From the NCBI RefSeq assembly GCF_000186345.1, contig NC_014962.1:4864450-4928449 (forward strand): a DNA stretch of 64,000 bases, in the 5' to 3' direction. Under the pieces are notes generated by a model that saw only the letters and a program-made list of their open reading frames with translations, was not told where the DNA came from and did not search any database. Each line of letters starts with the position of its first letter. Within the stretch, counting starts at the first letter, position 1. This DNA is from Isosphaera pallida ATCC 43644. GTDB lineage: Bacteria; Planctomycetota; Planctomycetia; Isosphaerales; Isosphaeraceae. Positions 9,367 through 18,829 of this stretch are shown one piece after another. The position numbers and the translations under genes were made by a program.

Positions 9367-10545
9367 TCAGAGCGAACGCAGGGCGGCGATCACATCCAGC
9401 CGCAGCGCTCTCATGGCCGGGAAGAGGCCGCCCAGCACCCCGACGGCCAGCGTGATCAGGAACGCGCCCCCCATCACCAGGGGACCAATCCGGAACTGGA
9501 ACGTCGCCTCGCTAAAGTTGTTGACAGTGGAAAGTGTCAGACTGGTGAGGGGCAGGGTGGCCAGCAAGCCGATCAGCCCCCCTAGGCCGCAGAGCAGAAT
9601 CGACTCGATCAGAAACGAGACCAGGATGCTCATGCGCGAAAAGCCGATGGCTCGCATGGTGCCGATCTCGCGGGTTCGGCTGGCGACCGCTGCGTACATG
9701 GTGTTGGCCGCCGCGAACAACGCGCCGAAGCTCAACAGAATGGCGATCACCAACCCGGTGCCGAACAACACGCCGGCGGCCCGGGTCTGTTTCTCGTAGA
9801 ACTCCGGCTCGGGCACGCCGTCGAGTTTGAATCGCACATCGTCGGCTAGGATCGCGCGTAATTGATCCCGCGCCTCCGGCGAGACGGCCCGCAACTGCAC
9901 GCTGGAAATCGTCCCCTCGGTGTAGGTGTTGCGCTGCAGGGTCGTGAGGTCGAGCCAGATTTCACTTTCCGCCGCGCCTCCTCCAGCGGTGAACAGCCCG
10001 ACGACCTGATACTGCTCGTTGTCGGAAATGACCAGGGTTTCTCCCAAGCGGGTTCCCACGAACCGTCCCGCCATGCGGGCGCTAACCAGACACTCGTTGA
10101 GTCCCCCTTTGAGGCCGCGACCCTGAACGATTTGAAAGTCGCGGCGCAGCTTCATGGCCGGAGGCGTTCCGCCATCCTCGGGCAGTTCGATCCCCCGGAA
10201 GGTGACGTTAGCCCGCGAGCCGTTAACCCGCTTCATCGAGGGGATGTACACCAGTTCGGAGGAACACAAGGGGCGGCCTGTCTCGTCGCGTTCGATGCCT
10301 TCGAGGGTCTTGATGAGGTCGGCCTTGGGTTGGTCGAAGCCACCGTTGAGTTCGTTAGAGGACCCCGAGCGTAGCACGATCAGGTCCAGAGGGTCGCCCG
10401 AGAGCCGCAGACTGCCCCGCAACCCATCCACTAGGCCGAACAGGGCGCACGAGCAAAGCACCACCACCGCCGTCACCAGCACGGTGGCCAACGTGTTGAC
10501 CCAGCGGGCTCGGAGGTTGCGGGTGTTGTACTTGAGCGGAATCAT
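9367..10545 (-). CDS. ABC transporter permease, FtsX/MacB family (second permease)
   Basis: A 392-residue permease with the FtsX layout: one N-terminal helix (WVNTLATVLVTAVVVLCSCALFG), a large extracytoplasmic domain of about 220 residues (MacB periplasmic core type), then three C-terminal helices (VLFGTGLVIAILLSFGALFAA, ILVSFLIESILLCGLGGLIG, GPLVMGGAFLITLAVGVLGG). The cytoplasmic coupling segment SRTREIGTMRAIGFSRM between the helices is the classic FtsX signature. It lies 31 nt after the first permease and is the last gene of the export operon. Such systems move lipoproteins, peptides or lipids using force from the ATPase; the cargo cannot be read from sequence. Confidence 0.92.
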   Translation of the reverse strand: MIPLKYNTRNLRARWVNTLATVLVTAVVVLCSCALFGLVDGLRGSLRLSGDPLDLIVLRSGSSNELNGGFDQPKADLIKTLEGIERDETGRPLCSSELVYIPSMKRVNGSRANVTFRGIELPEDGGTPPAMKLRRDFQIVQGRGLKGGLNECLVSARMAGRFVGTRLGETLVISDNEQYQVVGLFTAGGGAAESEIWLDLTTLQRNTYTEGTISSVQLRAVSPEARDQLRAILADDVRFKLDGVPEPEFYEKQTRAAGVLFGTGLVIAILLSFGALFAAANTMYAAVASRTREIGTMRAIGFSRMSILVSFLIESILLCGLGGLIGLLATLPLTSLTLSTVNNFSEATFQFRIGPLVMGGAFLITLAVGVLGGLFPAMRALRLDVIAALRSL

Positions 10546-10576
10546 CGAGCGAACATCCTAACGGCAAGGACTTGGA

Positions 10577-11878
10577 CTAGACCACCTTGCGCAACCCGGC
10601 AACAACCGGAATCGAGGCCGCGCGGGCCGCGGCCGGCACACCACTGAGCAGGCCGACCCAGAACGCCACCGACAAGCCGGCTAACGCGGTCGGCCACGTG
10701 ACGTAGAAGGCCGCCACAAACCCACCGGCGTATTTGGACACGTCGAACCAATCCAGCCAGAGCTTGGTCCCGATCGCTCCGATCACGCCGCCGATCAAGG
10801 TCAGTGCCAGCGACTCGATCAGCACCAACAGGAACACCTGGCGGCGGACGAAGCCAAGGGCCCGCATCACCGAGAGCTCCACCACCCGCTCACGAATCGC
10901 CATCGCCATGGTATTGCCCGCCACGCAGACCAACACGAAGACCACCGCCATGCCGATGTTGCGGATGATTGTGGGCAAATCCCCCAGGAACTCGGCGAAC
11001 TGAGCGGCGAACGCCTCCTCGGTTTGGGTTCGGGTCGGATACTGGCTAGAGGCATTCAGGCCGTCGATTCGCGCGCACAACTCTGGCATCGCCCGCGCCT
11101 CGCGGCACTTGGTCACCACCACGCCCGCGTTGCCCGCGTTGCGGCCCTCCGCTTTGGTCTTGAGCCCCTCCTCCAGATAGTTCCAGTGGAAGAAGCAGAC
11201 CCGTTGCGAGGTCGCCGCCGGCGCGCGATAGATCGCCCGGACCGTCAGTTCGAGCGGGAACTCGTAAATATCGCTAACCAGCGGAATTGTGTCGCCGATC
11301 TTGTAGCCCCGATCCTCAGCGATTTTGTAGCCGATCAGGCAGCCCGCCGGGTCGTTCAGCCAGGCTTGCTTCTGGTCCTCGGGAATCTCATATTCGGTGT
11401 AGATTTGAACGAATTTGGCGGGATCCACCGCGAATTGGGCGAACGGCAGCTGTTCCTCCCCGAGCTTGCCGCCGTACCACGAATAGGGCGTGGCGGCTAC
11501 GATCCACTCGGCGAACTCGGTTTCGATGTCCGAGACATATTTAATCGGCACCACCTGGCCAAAGCCTTGCGAACTCATAGTCACGATGCGGTTATACGCC
11601 CGGAGCGAACTGACCGAGGCGTTCTGCACCGTGATGAACGCTAACAGCAGCATCATGAGGCCCATGCACACCACGGTCGAGCCGATCGTCAGGGCCGCGC
11701 GGGCCTTGTTGCGCCAGACGTTGCGTAGGATGAGGCCCCAGAACCGCACTTGGCTGAAGGCCACGAGGAAGGCGACGAGCATCGCCAGGAGGCTTACCAG
11801 CACGAACAGGTTGATTGGGTCGCGGGCCAGTTCGAGCAGCTGGGCCGGCGTGGGGTTGGTCGCGTCGCTGGCGGTCAT
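10577..11878 (-). CDS. ABC transporter permease, FtsX/MacB family (first permease)
   Basis: A 433-residue permease with an extra N-terminal helix (INLFVLVSLLAMLVAFLVAF) in front of the usual first FtsX helix (AALTIGSTVVCMGLMMLLLAF), an extracytoplasmic domain, then three helices with the coupling motif IRERVVELSVMRALGFVRR. Its ATG overlaps the ATPase stop by 4 nt (ATGA), which indicates translational coupling. Together with the diverged second permease it likely forms a heterodimeric transmembrane channel. The additional N-terminal helix is unusual for the family, and its orientation relative to the ATPase would repay checking. Confidence 0.92.
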   Translation of the reverse strand: MTASDATNPTPAQLLELARDPINLFVLVSLLAMLVAFLVAFSQVRFWGLILRNVWRNKARAALTIGSTVVCMGLMMLLLAFITVQNASVSSLRAYNRIVTMSSQGFGQVVPIKYVSDIETEFAEWIVAATPYSWYGGKLGEEQLPFAQFAVDPAKFVQIYTEYEIPEDQKQAWLNDPAGCLIGYKIAEDRGYKIGDTIPLVSDIYEFPLELTVRAIYRAPAATSQRVCFFHWNYLEEGLKTKAEGRNAGNAGVVVTKCREARAMPELCARIDGLNASSQYPTRTQTEEAFAAQFAEFLGDLPTIIRNIGMAVVFVLVCVAGNTMAMAIRERVVELSVMRALGFVRRQVFLLVLIESLALTLIGGVIGAIGTKLWLDWFDVSKYAGGFVAAFYVTWPTALAGLSVAFWVGLLSGVPAAARAASIPVVAGLRKVV

Positions 11879-12648
11879 GACGATCGGTCCTCCCCGTTGA
11901 CCTGGGAGGAGGCCAAGGCGACCTCCCGAGGGCCGTGGTCGTGGTCATGGCTTGAGCGGGTGTCGTCGCCCACCAACTGGCCTTTGTCCAAACGCAGGAT
12001 TCGTCGGGCCCGTTCGGCAGCGCGGGGGTCATGGGTGACCATCACGATGGTTTTCTCGAACTCCCGGTTGAGGATCTCTAACAGATCGAGGATTTCCTCA
12101 GCGCTGTGGCGGTCGAGGTCGCCGGTCGGTTCGTCAGCCACGATCAAGTAGGGGTCGGTGACGATAGCCCGAGCGATCGAAACTCGTTGTTCCTGGCCGC
12201 CGGAAAGCTGGCGGGGGTAGTGGTCCATCCGGTCGCCCAGGCCGACTACCTTGAGGGCGGTAGCGACGTTGCGGCGACGACGTGATCGAGGCAGGTTCGT
12301 TAGAAGCAGCGGCAATTCGACATTCTCGAACGCCGTCAGCACTGGCACGAGGTTGTAGGTCTGGAAGATGAAGCCGACGTTTTCACCCCGCCAGCGGGTG
12401 ATCTCGTCCTCCGAAAGGACTCCCAGATCCTGACCGTGGACGATCACCTCGCCCTCGGTGGCGAAGTCAAGGCCGGCGATCAGGTTCAACAGGGTCGTTT
12501 TCCCTGAGCCAGAGGGACCCATCAGGGCTAGAAACTCCCCCTCCTCGACCTCCAAATTAAGACGATCCAGCACGGGGACTTCAAATTGGTCGCGGTGGTA
12601 GGTCTTGGAGACCTCCCTGAGTTCGATCGCCCAGTCGGATCCAGTCAT
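11875..12648 (-). CDS. ABC transporter ATP-binding protein, LolD/MacB type
   Basis: A 257-residue nucleotide-binding subunit: Walker A GPSGSGKTT, Q-loop FIFQTYNLVPVLTAFENVELP (the LolD/MacB hallmark), signature LSGGQEQRVSIARAI, Walker B YLIVADEPTGDLD and H-loop VMVTHDPRAA. The C-terminal 25 residues are His/Asp-rich and go beyond the family core. It sits between the HlyD-type adaptor and the two FtsX permeases, so it should energise this tripartite-like exporter. The next gene's start overlaps its stop. Confidence 0.95.
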   Translation of the reverse strand: MTGSDWAIELREVSKTYHRDQFEVPVLDRLNLEVEEGEFLALMGPSGSGKTTLLNLIAGLDFATEGEVIVHGQDLGVLSEDEITRWRGENVGFIFQTYNLVPVLTAFENVELPLLLTNLPRSRRRRNVATALKVVGLGDRMDHYPRQLSGGQEQRVSIARAIVTDPYLIVADEPTGDLDRHSAEEILDLLEILNREFEKTIVMVTHDPRAAERARRILRLDKGQLVGDDTRSSHDHDHGPREVALASSQVNGEDRSS

Positions 12649-12690
12649 GACGCGGATACTCCCAAAACCAGAGGACTTAGCTTCTTTGTC

Positions 12691-14409
12691 TTACTCGGGC
12701 AGTTTGACCAGCATGCCGGGTCGGAGTTCCGCCGGAGGGTTGAGAACAACGCGTTCGCCGCCTTGCAATCCCTGCTCGACCTTCCACTGGGTGGGGGCGT
12801 TGGGGGCGGGAGCGACTTGGAGAGCGACCTTGTTGACCCGGGAATTCTCGTCCACCACCCAGACCCGCGGCTCGCCGTTTTCGTCGAAGACCGCAGCGCG
12901 CGGCACAAACACCTCGGGCTCGGCAGCGGCTTGGATTCCGGCCCGCTCGAAGGAGGCGGCCGGGTCGTTGGGGTCGAAGTCGGGGGGAATGGGCAAGAAG
13001 TTGACGGTCGCGGCCAGTTCGGGAAACAGGCGTTCGTCCTCGTCGAGCAGTTCGACCTTGACCTTGATCGTGCCCCGAGCGCGGTCGCCCAGTTGAATGA
13101 TTTGCCGCAACCGACCCTGATAGCGGCGGTTGGGCACCGCGGCCACCGACACCTCGGCCGGTTGACCAGGTTGGAGCCGGGCCAGCAGACTCTCCGCCAC
13201 GTCGGTTTCCACTTCCAGGTCGGTTAGGTCGGCCAGATTGACCACCGAGCCTCGACCCGAGGCCGCGCCCATGCCGCCGGGGGTCAGTGTTTCGCCCACC
13301 TCCGCGTCCTTGGTCAAAATCGTGCCGGTGAACGGCGCGCGGATTTCCATGTTGCGGATCGTCTCGCGGGTCTCCTGGGCCGACGCTTCCATCAGACGGA
13401 TCGCCGCCTTGAGCGCTTCGACCCGCGACGCGGCCATCCGGGTCTGATACACCGCGTCCTCAAACTCCTCAATCGGCACCGAGCGCCGCGACGACAGGGT
13501 CCGCAACCGTTCCTCTTTACGGCGACGATCCTCCAAGGCAGTCTGAGCCTCTTCCAGTTCCGCCTTCTTTTGCTCGATCATCGCCTCGCGGGATTTCAGC
13601 AGCGCGTCGAGTTCGTTGTGTTCCAGAACGGCAAGCAGTTCCCCTTCGCCAACCTTCATTCCCTCGCTGACCAAAATGCGCTCGATCCGCCCCGGACTCA
13701 TGGCCCCGACCATGGTTTGCCGACGCGCCTTGATGTAACCCTTAGCGCTGAGAATCTTTTGCGCCTCCGCTTGGGTCATCTTCTGAGCGACGGCGACGGT
13801 CACCTCAAACTTGGGCAGCCGGGCGTCGTAATAGCGATACGCCTGGGAGGCCAGGGCCGCCAAGATCGCCAGCGGGATCATCCAGAGCATCAAGCTAAGC
13901 AACTGAAATCCCCAACTCCGCCGACGCCGAGGACGCGGGGCCGATCGGGTTGCCGGACGCGGGGCGGGCTGAACCGTGTCGCGTTCCCAAGGAGGTTTGG
14001 GAGGAATCACGTCGCGGCCGTTGCGATCCGATTCAGCAGCGGGTGACGCGGGAGAAGGAGAGGGAGAGGACGATGACCAGTTGGCCGGGGAGGACGCGGA
14101 AGGGCCGGAGAGGGGAGGTTGGGAGGACCGTCGAGATCGCGGGCGGAACGAGGACGAGCGATCCAACCGCAGTTGCTCAACCGCCTCGCGGATCATCGCC
14201 GCCCTGGCCTCGTCGATCACCAAACGAGAGTCGGGAGGTTCGGGGCCGGACAATGCTGAAATCGTCCCATTCGTTGGAACGGCCTTCCGACCAGAGCGAG
14301 TGGCGGGTTTGGGGCGGGAGATCACCACACGGTCTCGGTCGATTCGTAGCGAGGCGAGTTGCTCGCGGAGCGAACCGGACGGCGCGGAGGACGCCGACTC
14401 CAGAGCCAT
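12691..14409 (-). CDS. HlyD/MacA-type membrane fusion (efflux adaptor) protein with long N-terminal extension
   Basis: A 572-residue periplasmic adaptor. Residues about 1-175 are polar, Ser/Pro/Arg-rich and probably disordered; one transmembrane helix follows (FQLLSLMLWMIPLAILAAL). After it comes a lipoyl half-motif (VGAMSPGRIERILVSEGMKV), a long coiled coil rich in Glu/Lys/Arg (EQKKAELEEAQTALEDRRR), the second lipoyl half (RAPFTGTILTKDAEVGETL) and a beta-barrel ending in AELRPGMLVKLPE. MacA-type adaptors connect an inner-membrane ABC exporter with the outer envelope. It is the first gene of the operon, 42 nt before the ATPase. The cytoplasmic extension of this size is much longer than in standard MacA (about 370 residues in total). 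Confidence 0.92.
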   Translation of the reverse strand: MALESASSAPSGSLREQLASLRIDRDRVVISRPKPATRSGRKAVPTNGTISALSGPEPPDSRLVIDEARAAMIREAVEQLRLDRSSSFRPRSRRSSQPPLSGPSASSPANWSSSSPSPSPASPAAESDRNGRDVIPPKPPWERDTVQPAPRPATRSAPRPRRRRSWGFQLLSLMLWMIPLAILAALASQAYRYYDARLPKFEVTVAVAQKMTQAEAQKILSAKGYIKARRQTMVGAMSPGRIERILVSEGMKVGEGELLAVLEHNELDALLKSREAMIEQKKAELEEAQTALEDRRRKEERLRTLSSRRSVPIEEFEDAVYQTRMAASRVEALKAAIRLMEASAQETRETIRNMEIRAPFTGTILTKDAEVGETLTPGGMGAASGRGSVVNLADLTDLEVETDVAESLLARLQPGQPAEVSVAAVPNRRYQGRLRQIIQLGDRARGTIKVKVELLDEDERLFPELAATVNFLPIPPDFDPNDPAASFERAGIQAAAEPEVFVPRAAVFDENGEPRVWVVDENSRVNKVALQVAPAPNAPTQWKVEQGLQGGERVVLNPPAELRPGMLVKLPE

Positions 14410-14617
14410 GATGAAACGACCTCACAAGGCGGTCCAGAGGTGGAGTGGTCAAACTACGCGACGCTGGACCAAACCACGTCGCGCCCCCCTCTTGCGAGCG
14501 GATGAAGCCAACCTGATGGTTCATCCATCCGCCTTGATTATGATCTTACGCATTTTGACCAGGAGTGTCGAGGTCGGTCACATGGATTCAATGCCATCCA
14601 TACGCGACCAACGCCTG

Positions 14618-16321
14618 TCAGCTGCGTGCGTGGTGAGTCAAGCCGAAGCGGCGAAGACCAAGAGCGGGGAAAGCGGCGGTGGCTAGCGCCGAGGAGGAGG
14701 AAGCTCGCAAGGACGCCAGGACGGGTGGAGCGGAGTTCGGCGGCGTGAACATCGTCGCCGCCGTCGTTCGGAACGCCGCTGAAGGCCAATCGGAAAGGGA
14801 TGCCGGCGGAAGGGGGCCGCGAAGGGTGAACTCGGCCATACGCAGACGCGGCGGAGTCATCGAGCGACGCGCTGGGCGGGCCGCGTTGTCGCCTAGACGC
14901 CTGGGAGTCTGTGACGCGGCAGTGCGTTGGACGACCCCGGTCAGGGCGTTGTCGGCGTCCACGAGGCCGGTGCGGATTGAGCGTCCCGGTGTGTTGAGCA
15001 GCGGCTTGACAGTGGTTAGCACCCGCTGAATCAATTGACGACCACCCAGGGAGGGATACGCCGAGGCCACCAGCGCTAGGGTGCCGCTGACGAACGGGGC
15101 CGCCATCGAGGTGCCGGTCAGAGCGCGGTAGCCGCCACCCAGCCAGGTACTGACGATGTTACGCCCCGGCGCGGCGATCGCTACGGTGTTGCCGTGGTTA
15201 GAGAAGGAGGAGAGCCGGCCGCCGGGGTCGATCGAGGCCACCGCCACCACGTTACCCACGGCGTAGCTGGCCGGATAAATTGGTTGACGGCTCCCAATTG
15301 CCACCCCCTCGTTGCCCGCGGCGGTCACAAACACCACCCCGCGCGCCTCAGCGTAGCGTAACGCCTGTTCCAACACCGCGCTGCGGGGACCGCCCGACCA
15401 GCTAGCATTGATGATCCGCGCGCCGTTATCCACCGCGTAATAAATCGCGCGGGCGGCATTCTGAACGGTCCCCGAGCCGTCGAAGTCGAGGAACTTGAGC
15501 GGCATAAGCCGGACGCCGTGGGCGACCCCGGCGATCCCCTCGCCGTTGCCACCCCGCGCGGCGATAATTCCGGCAACATGGGTGCCGTGGCCGAGGTCGT
15601 CTTGCACGTTGGGCGAGTTGGCCACGAAATTCCAGCCGTGAACATCGTCCACAAAGCCGTTGCCGTCGTCGTCACGCCGAGTGCCGCCGATCTCGCCGGG
15701 GTTGACCCAAAGCTGACCGGCAAACTCGGGATGGTTTAGGTCGATCCCCGAGTCGATCACTGCCACCACCACCGACTCCGACCCGGTGGTGATCGACCAG
15801 GCGCGGACTGCGTCCACGCCAAAACGGGCGTTGGGATCCAATCCCCAGTTGGAAGTCAGTAGGGGGTCGTTGGGCACCGTCGTCGCCGCTTGAATTCGCT
15901 GGTTTGGTTCGGCAAACCGCACCTCAGGCCAGGAGCTGATCCGCCGGGCCCATCGATGCGGGCTGGCTCCCTCCGGCAGCGTCACCACGGCTAGACCCCG
16001 CAGGGTCCGGTCGAACTCCACCACGCCTCCCAGCGCCTCGATCCGTTCCACTGCCCGATCCCGAACCGCTCCCCCGGCTTGGAACGCGACCAGCAAGTCA
16101 GGATCACGGCGGAACCCACCCACCGGACCAGTCTCCACGACCACCTCATAATCGACCCCAGACGACGTGGTTGGAGAAATGGACGACGCCCCCTCGACGC
16201 CAACCAATCCCGACACCTCTGCCGTTCCGCTGAGCAGGCGACGCGGTTCCAACCAGGTGACTTCGGAACAAGCGCGAAACCGTGAACGTCGGCGTGAGGT
16301 CATGGGATCGGACTCGGCCAT
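14618..16321 (-). CDS. Secreted S8 family serine peptidase (subtilase) with LEPR-type N-terminal motif
   Basis: A 567-residue subtilisin-like protease. All catalytic elements are present: Asp in VVVAVIDSGIDLNHPEF, His in DLGHGTHVAGIIA, oxyanion Asn in FVTAAGNEG and Ser in TGTSMAAPFVSG. A propeptide-like region (residues about 55-150) ends near NQRIQAATTVPNDPLL. The N-terminus has no classical signal peptide but carries VTWLEPRRLLSG, the LEPR-x-LL motif found at the start of many planctomycete secreted proteins. The final 100 residues are Ala/Pro/Arg-rich with no recognisable domain. The start could also be ATG 16303; neither candidate has a good ribosome binding site. Confidence 0.92.
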   Translation of the reverse strand: MAESDPMTSRRRSRFRACSEVTWLEPRRLLSGTAEVSGLVGVEGASSISPTTSSGVDYEVVVETGPVGGFRRDPDLLVAFQAGGAVRDRAVERIEALGGVVEFDRTLRGLAVVTLPEGASPHRWARRISSWPEVRFAEPNQRIQAATTVPNDPLLTSNWGLDPNARFGVDAVRAWSITTGSESVVVAVIDSGIDLNHPEFAGQLWVNPGEIGGTRRDDDGNGFVDDVHGWNFVANSPNVQDDLGHGTHVAGIIAARGGNGEGIAGVAHGVRLMPLKFLDFDGSGTVQNAARAIYYAVDNGARIINASWSGGPRSAVLEQALRYAEARGVVFVTAAGNEGVAIGSRQPIYPASYAVGNVVAVASIDPGGRLSSFSNHGNTVAIAAPGRNIVSTWLGGGYRALTGTSMAAPFVSGTLALVASAYPSLGGRQLIQRVLTTVKPLLNTPGRSIRTGLVDADNALTGVVQRTAASQTPRRLGDNAARPARRSMTPPRLRMAEFTLRGPLPPASLSDWPSAAFRTTAATMFTPPNSAPPVLASLRASSSSALATAAFPALGLRRFGLTHHARS

Positions 16322-16764
16322 TTCAGGGTCACATCATCATTGATGAAAAACCCGCGCCGAGTCCCTGGCGCGACGCTACTCGACTCGACTGTCTGGTCCA
16401 ACTCCGCCGCGTTCAGGAAACACCCTCAGCCTCACGGCGACGACAAGACCCCCAACCGAACGGGTCGAACCTAAACCAAGTCTGTCCCACCAATCGGCTC
16501 GCTTCAAGGGCGACGATCCCGGCGCTTCAGTAACGCAGCGCGATCGCTCGCAAGAAGGCGACTGGACCGCCTGGACAATCCCCAACCTCATGGACTGTCG
16601 AGCGAGCCTCACCAACAACGTCCCACCATCGAGTGGTCGCGGCGAAGGCAATATCGCCACCATGACCAAACGAGGATGGGACGCCGAATGGAACACGTCC
16701 GCTTCAACTTGGACGTTTTGTTTCGCTCTTAAGGACGTAAGCCATGCGTTGGTTACGTCGCAGG
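16322..16764. other. Intergenic region of 443 nt
   Basis: Lies between the subtilase start and the DUF1559 stop, both on the minus strand, so it must carry the subtilase promoter and the end of the DUF1559 transcript. Reading frames here have no recognisable protein features. I see no convincing hairpin with a T-run, repeat or RNA gene. Confidence 0.4.
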
Positions 16765-17832
16765 TCACAGCGCGTCGGCGCTGACGACCTCGCCACCGTC
16801 GCGGGTTCCCAGCGCCCACCAGGTGATCATGTTAATAGTCTGTTTGATAAACCGCACCGAGCCATCGCCCATCAGCACGTTGCAACCGCCGGGGTGGTTG
16901 CTGGTGGAGTTGATGATGTGCGAGTTATCCATGCCGCAGCCGGGACAGTCGCGGCGGCAGGAGTTCCAAGGATGCTCGGTCGAGTTGGGCGGCACCACAG
17001 TGCAGAACAGGGTCATGCCGGTCGTCCCCCAGCCCCAACGCTGACCGTTGGACTGAAAGCCCGAAGGGGTCGTCGGCGAGCTTTGTTGATACATCGTGCT
17101 GCACTGGGTCAACGTCGCCTGAATCCGAGCCATCGGGAAGGTTGAAACGTTGACCGCTTCCCACAAGTCGCCGCCACCGACATTGACAATCCCATTGCCT
17201 CGGGTGCGATCCGGCAGACCCGGCGAGCCAACCAACCGCTCCGCGAACGCCACCGTGTTGCTCGTGCCGTCGGTGATCGATGGAATGTTGAACGAGCGGG
17301 TCATGACGAATAGACCCGAACTGTTGGTTTGGATCTGATAACCAATCGCCGGACCCACGCTGGCCGCGTAGTTGTTGATCATCTGAATCCCCGCCCGACC
17401 GTCCGACGGACACAGGAAGGTGGTGATGATTGTATTATAGGCCGTGGCGTTGGCCAGTTGGCCCAAACCCGGACTCGAAACCGGCGGGAAGTGGAAATTG
17501 ATCGACGCCGCCGCCGGAACTTGTTCCAGGTACGGCAGCAGCATCGCGTGGGCGCTCCAGTTGTTCCAGTTGTAGATGTTCCCCTGCAAGTCCCGGAAGG
17601 CCCGCGACGAACCCGGCGGAAACGTCTCGTGCGTCGAGTGATAGTTGTGCAGCGCCAGGCCGATCTGCTTGAGGTTGTTGACGCACTGGGTACGCCGGGC
17701 CGCCTCGCGCGCTGACTGAACCGCCGGCAACAACAACGCGATCAACACCGCGATGATAGCAATCACCACCAAGAGTTCGATCAGAGTAAAACCCGATCGA
17801 ACTCGACTAAGCGAAATCCTCGAAGAATTCAT
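16765..17832 (-). CDS. DUF1559 family pseudopilin-like protein
   Basis: A 355-residue protein of the planctomycete-expanded DUF1559 family. It begins with a type IV pilin-like N-terminus: the prepilin peptidase site RSGFTLIELLVVIAIIAVLI (Gly before Phe, Glu at +5) and a hydrophobic helix, then the family hallmark AVQSAREAARRTQCVNNLKQ and the closing segment GDGSVRFIKQTINM with ALGTRDGGEVVSADAL. ATG 17832 is chosen because GGGAG lies about 9 nt upstream and it puts the pilin motif near residue 13; the frame stays open much further upstream without meaning. Proteins of this type are abundant in planctomycetes and are thought to be exported by a type II/IV pilus-like route; their function is unknown. 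A small lipoprotein gene precedes it by 218 nt. Confidence 0.93.
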   Translation of the reverse strand: MNSSRISLSRVRSGFTLIELLVVIAIIAVLIALLLPAVQSAREAARRTQCVNNLKQIGLALHNYHSTHETFPPGSSRAFRDLQGNIYNWNNWSAHAMLLPYLEQVPAAASINFHFPPVSSPGLGQLANATAYNTIITTFLCPSDGRAGIQMINNYAASVGPAIGYQIQTNSSGLFVMTRSFNIPSITDGTSNTVAFAERLVGSPGLPDRTRGNGIVNVGGGDLWEAVNVSTFPMARIQATLTQCSTMYQQSSPTTPSGFQSNGQRWGWGTTGMTLFCTVVPPNSTEHPWNSCRRDCPGCGMDNSHIINSTSNHPGGCNVLMGDGSVRFIKQTINMITWWALGTRDGGEVVSADAL

Positions 17833-18050
17833 GATGAGCACGCTCCCAAGCGGAACCGTCAAACTCCGTCCTCCCACGCAACTCGGGCACGGCGACGGTG
17901 CGGTTCGCTTTGTGAAGAAAAGAAGAAGAGATAGTGTTGGACAGACGTGGACCGTGAGGTGAATTAATCTTGATCCGATGTGAGGTCGGATTCGGGGCAG
18001 AACGCTCTCGAAACGGGCAGAAAACCGTGCCCGAATGGGCGAAGCCGGCT

Positions 18051-18299
18051 TCAGGAGCCGCCTTTGGTTTGCTGTTGCTTCATCATGTTGAGCATATGCT
18101 CTTCGGACGCGGCTTCGCCGGCGGCCTGACCAGGGGCTTCCTTGGCCATGTCGCCGGTTTTGGGACCGCCGCAGCCGATCGCTCCCAGGCATAGAATCGC
18201 TGCGACTACTCCAACCGATCGCCTGAGGGAACGCGAAGAATCCACACGCGAGCAGAATGAGGGCACGACGACGACTCCCGAATAAGACATCGGGACCAC
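18051..18299 (-). CDS. Small putative lipoprotein
   Basis: An 82-residue product with a signal peptide (VGVVAAILCLGAIGC) ending in a lipobox-like AIGC, leaving a mature peptide of about 40 residues, GGPKTGDMAKEAPG onward, that is charged and ends with QQQTKGGS. The predicted site is outer-envelope or membrane-anchored. Small lipoproteins located next to DUF1559 genes are a recurrent planctomycete arrangement, and this one precedes the DUF1559 gene on the same strand. It lacks any catalytic motif. The start could be ATG 18299 or the ATG three codons later. Confidence 0.65.
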   Translation of the reverse strand: MVPMSYSGVVVVPSFCSRVDSSRSLRRSVGVVAAILCLGAIGCGGPKTGDMAKEAPGQAAGEAASEEHMLNMMKQQQTKGGS

Positions 18300-18829
18300 T
18301 CGACCGCGACGACCCTCGCAGAGTCGAATGGTGTAGTTTCTTGTAGAAGGGGAAGGAACGGACAGCCTTCGAGGCGATCGATCAGTGCGGTGTCACAACT
18401 AGCGGCGAGGATGGATGGCCGAGAGCGAGGACAATGAAGGGTGACCTGTAATCGATCGTTCCTAGCGGGAAGGCTGAAAGCAGCTTGGCTTGGGTTGGAT
18501 CGATTGTCAATACCCCGTGTAGAAATTTTAGGGAAATTTTAGGAAAGGTATTTGGCAATCCTCCGCATGACGGAAGGCAACGGTCGAGATCCCAGCTCGT
18601 TGGGATAAGTAAGAGGAATTGTTAAGACCTGAGGCAATCCAAGACGGGTCAAGATCCCCGAGGCCAACCTCGCGGTGGAATGATTTTTTTGGGAGGGCAA
18701 AGTCGAACCCGCGCGGTCGGTCTCTTGGAAACCGGGGTTGAATCGGGTAGGGTCAAAGACAATCGAGCGTGACACGGGAAGGACCATGTGACGCTTGGTT
18801 GTCGCCCCTCTCTCCGGAGGTTTTCAAAG
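18300..18829. other. Divergent intergenic region of 530 nt
   Basis: Lies between the minus-strand lipoprotein and the plus-strand coiled-coil gene. It should hold two outward promoters. An A+T-rich patch at about 18505-18550 contains a short direct repeat (ATTTTAGG twice) and is the best candidate for a regulatory or promoter segment. I see no coding frame worth supporting and no RNA gene. Confidence 0.35.

Noticed and set aside
16376-16819. 147-codon minus-strand open frame in the gap after the subtilase
   Set aside because: No start context, Arg/Pro-rich, and overlaps the end of the DUF1559 gene in another frame.
18539-18787. 82-codon minus-strand open frame in the divergent intergenic region
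   Set aside because: No ribosome binding site, no motif, and it lies where two promoters are expected.
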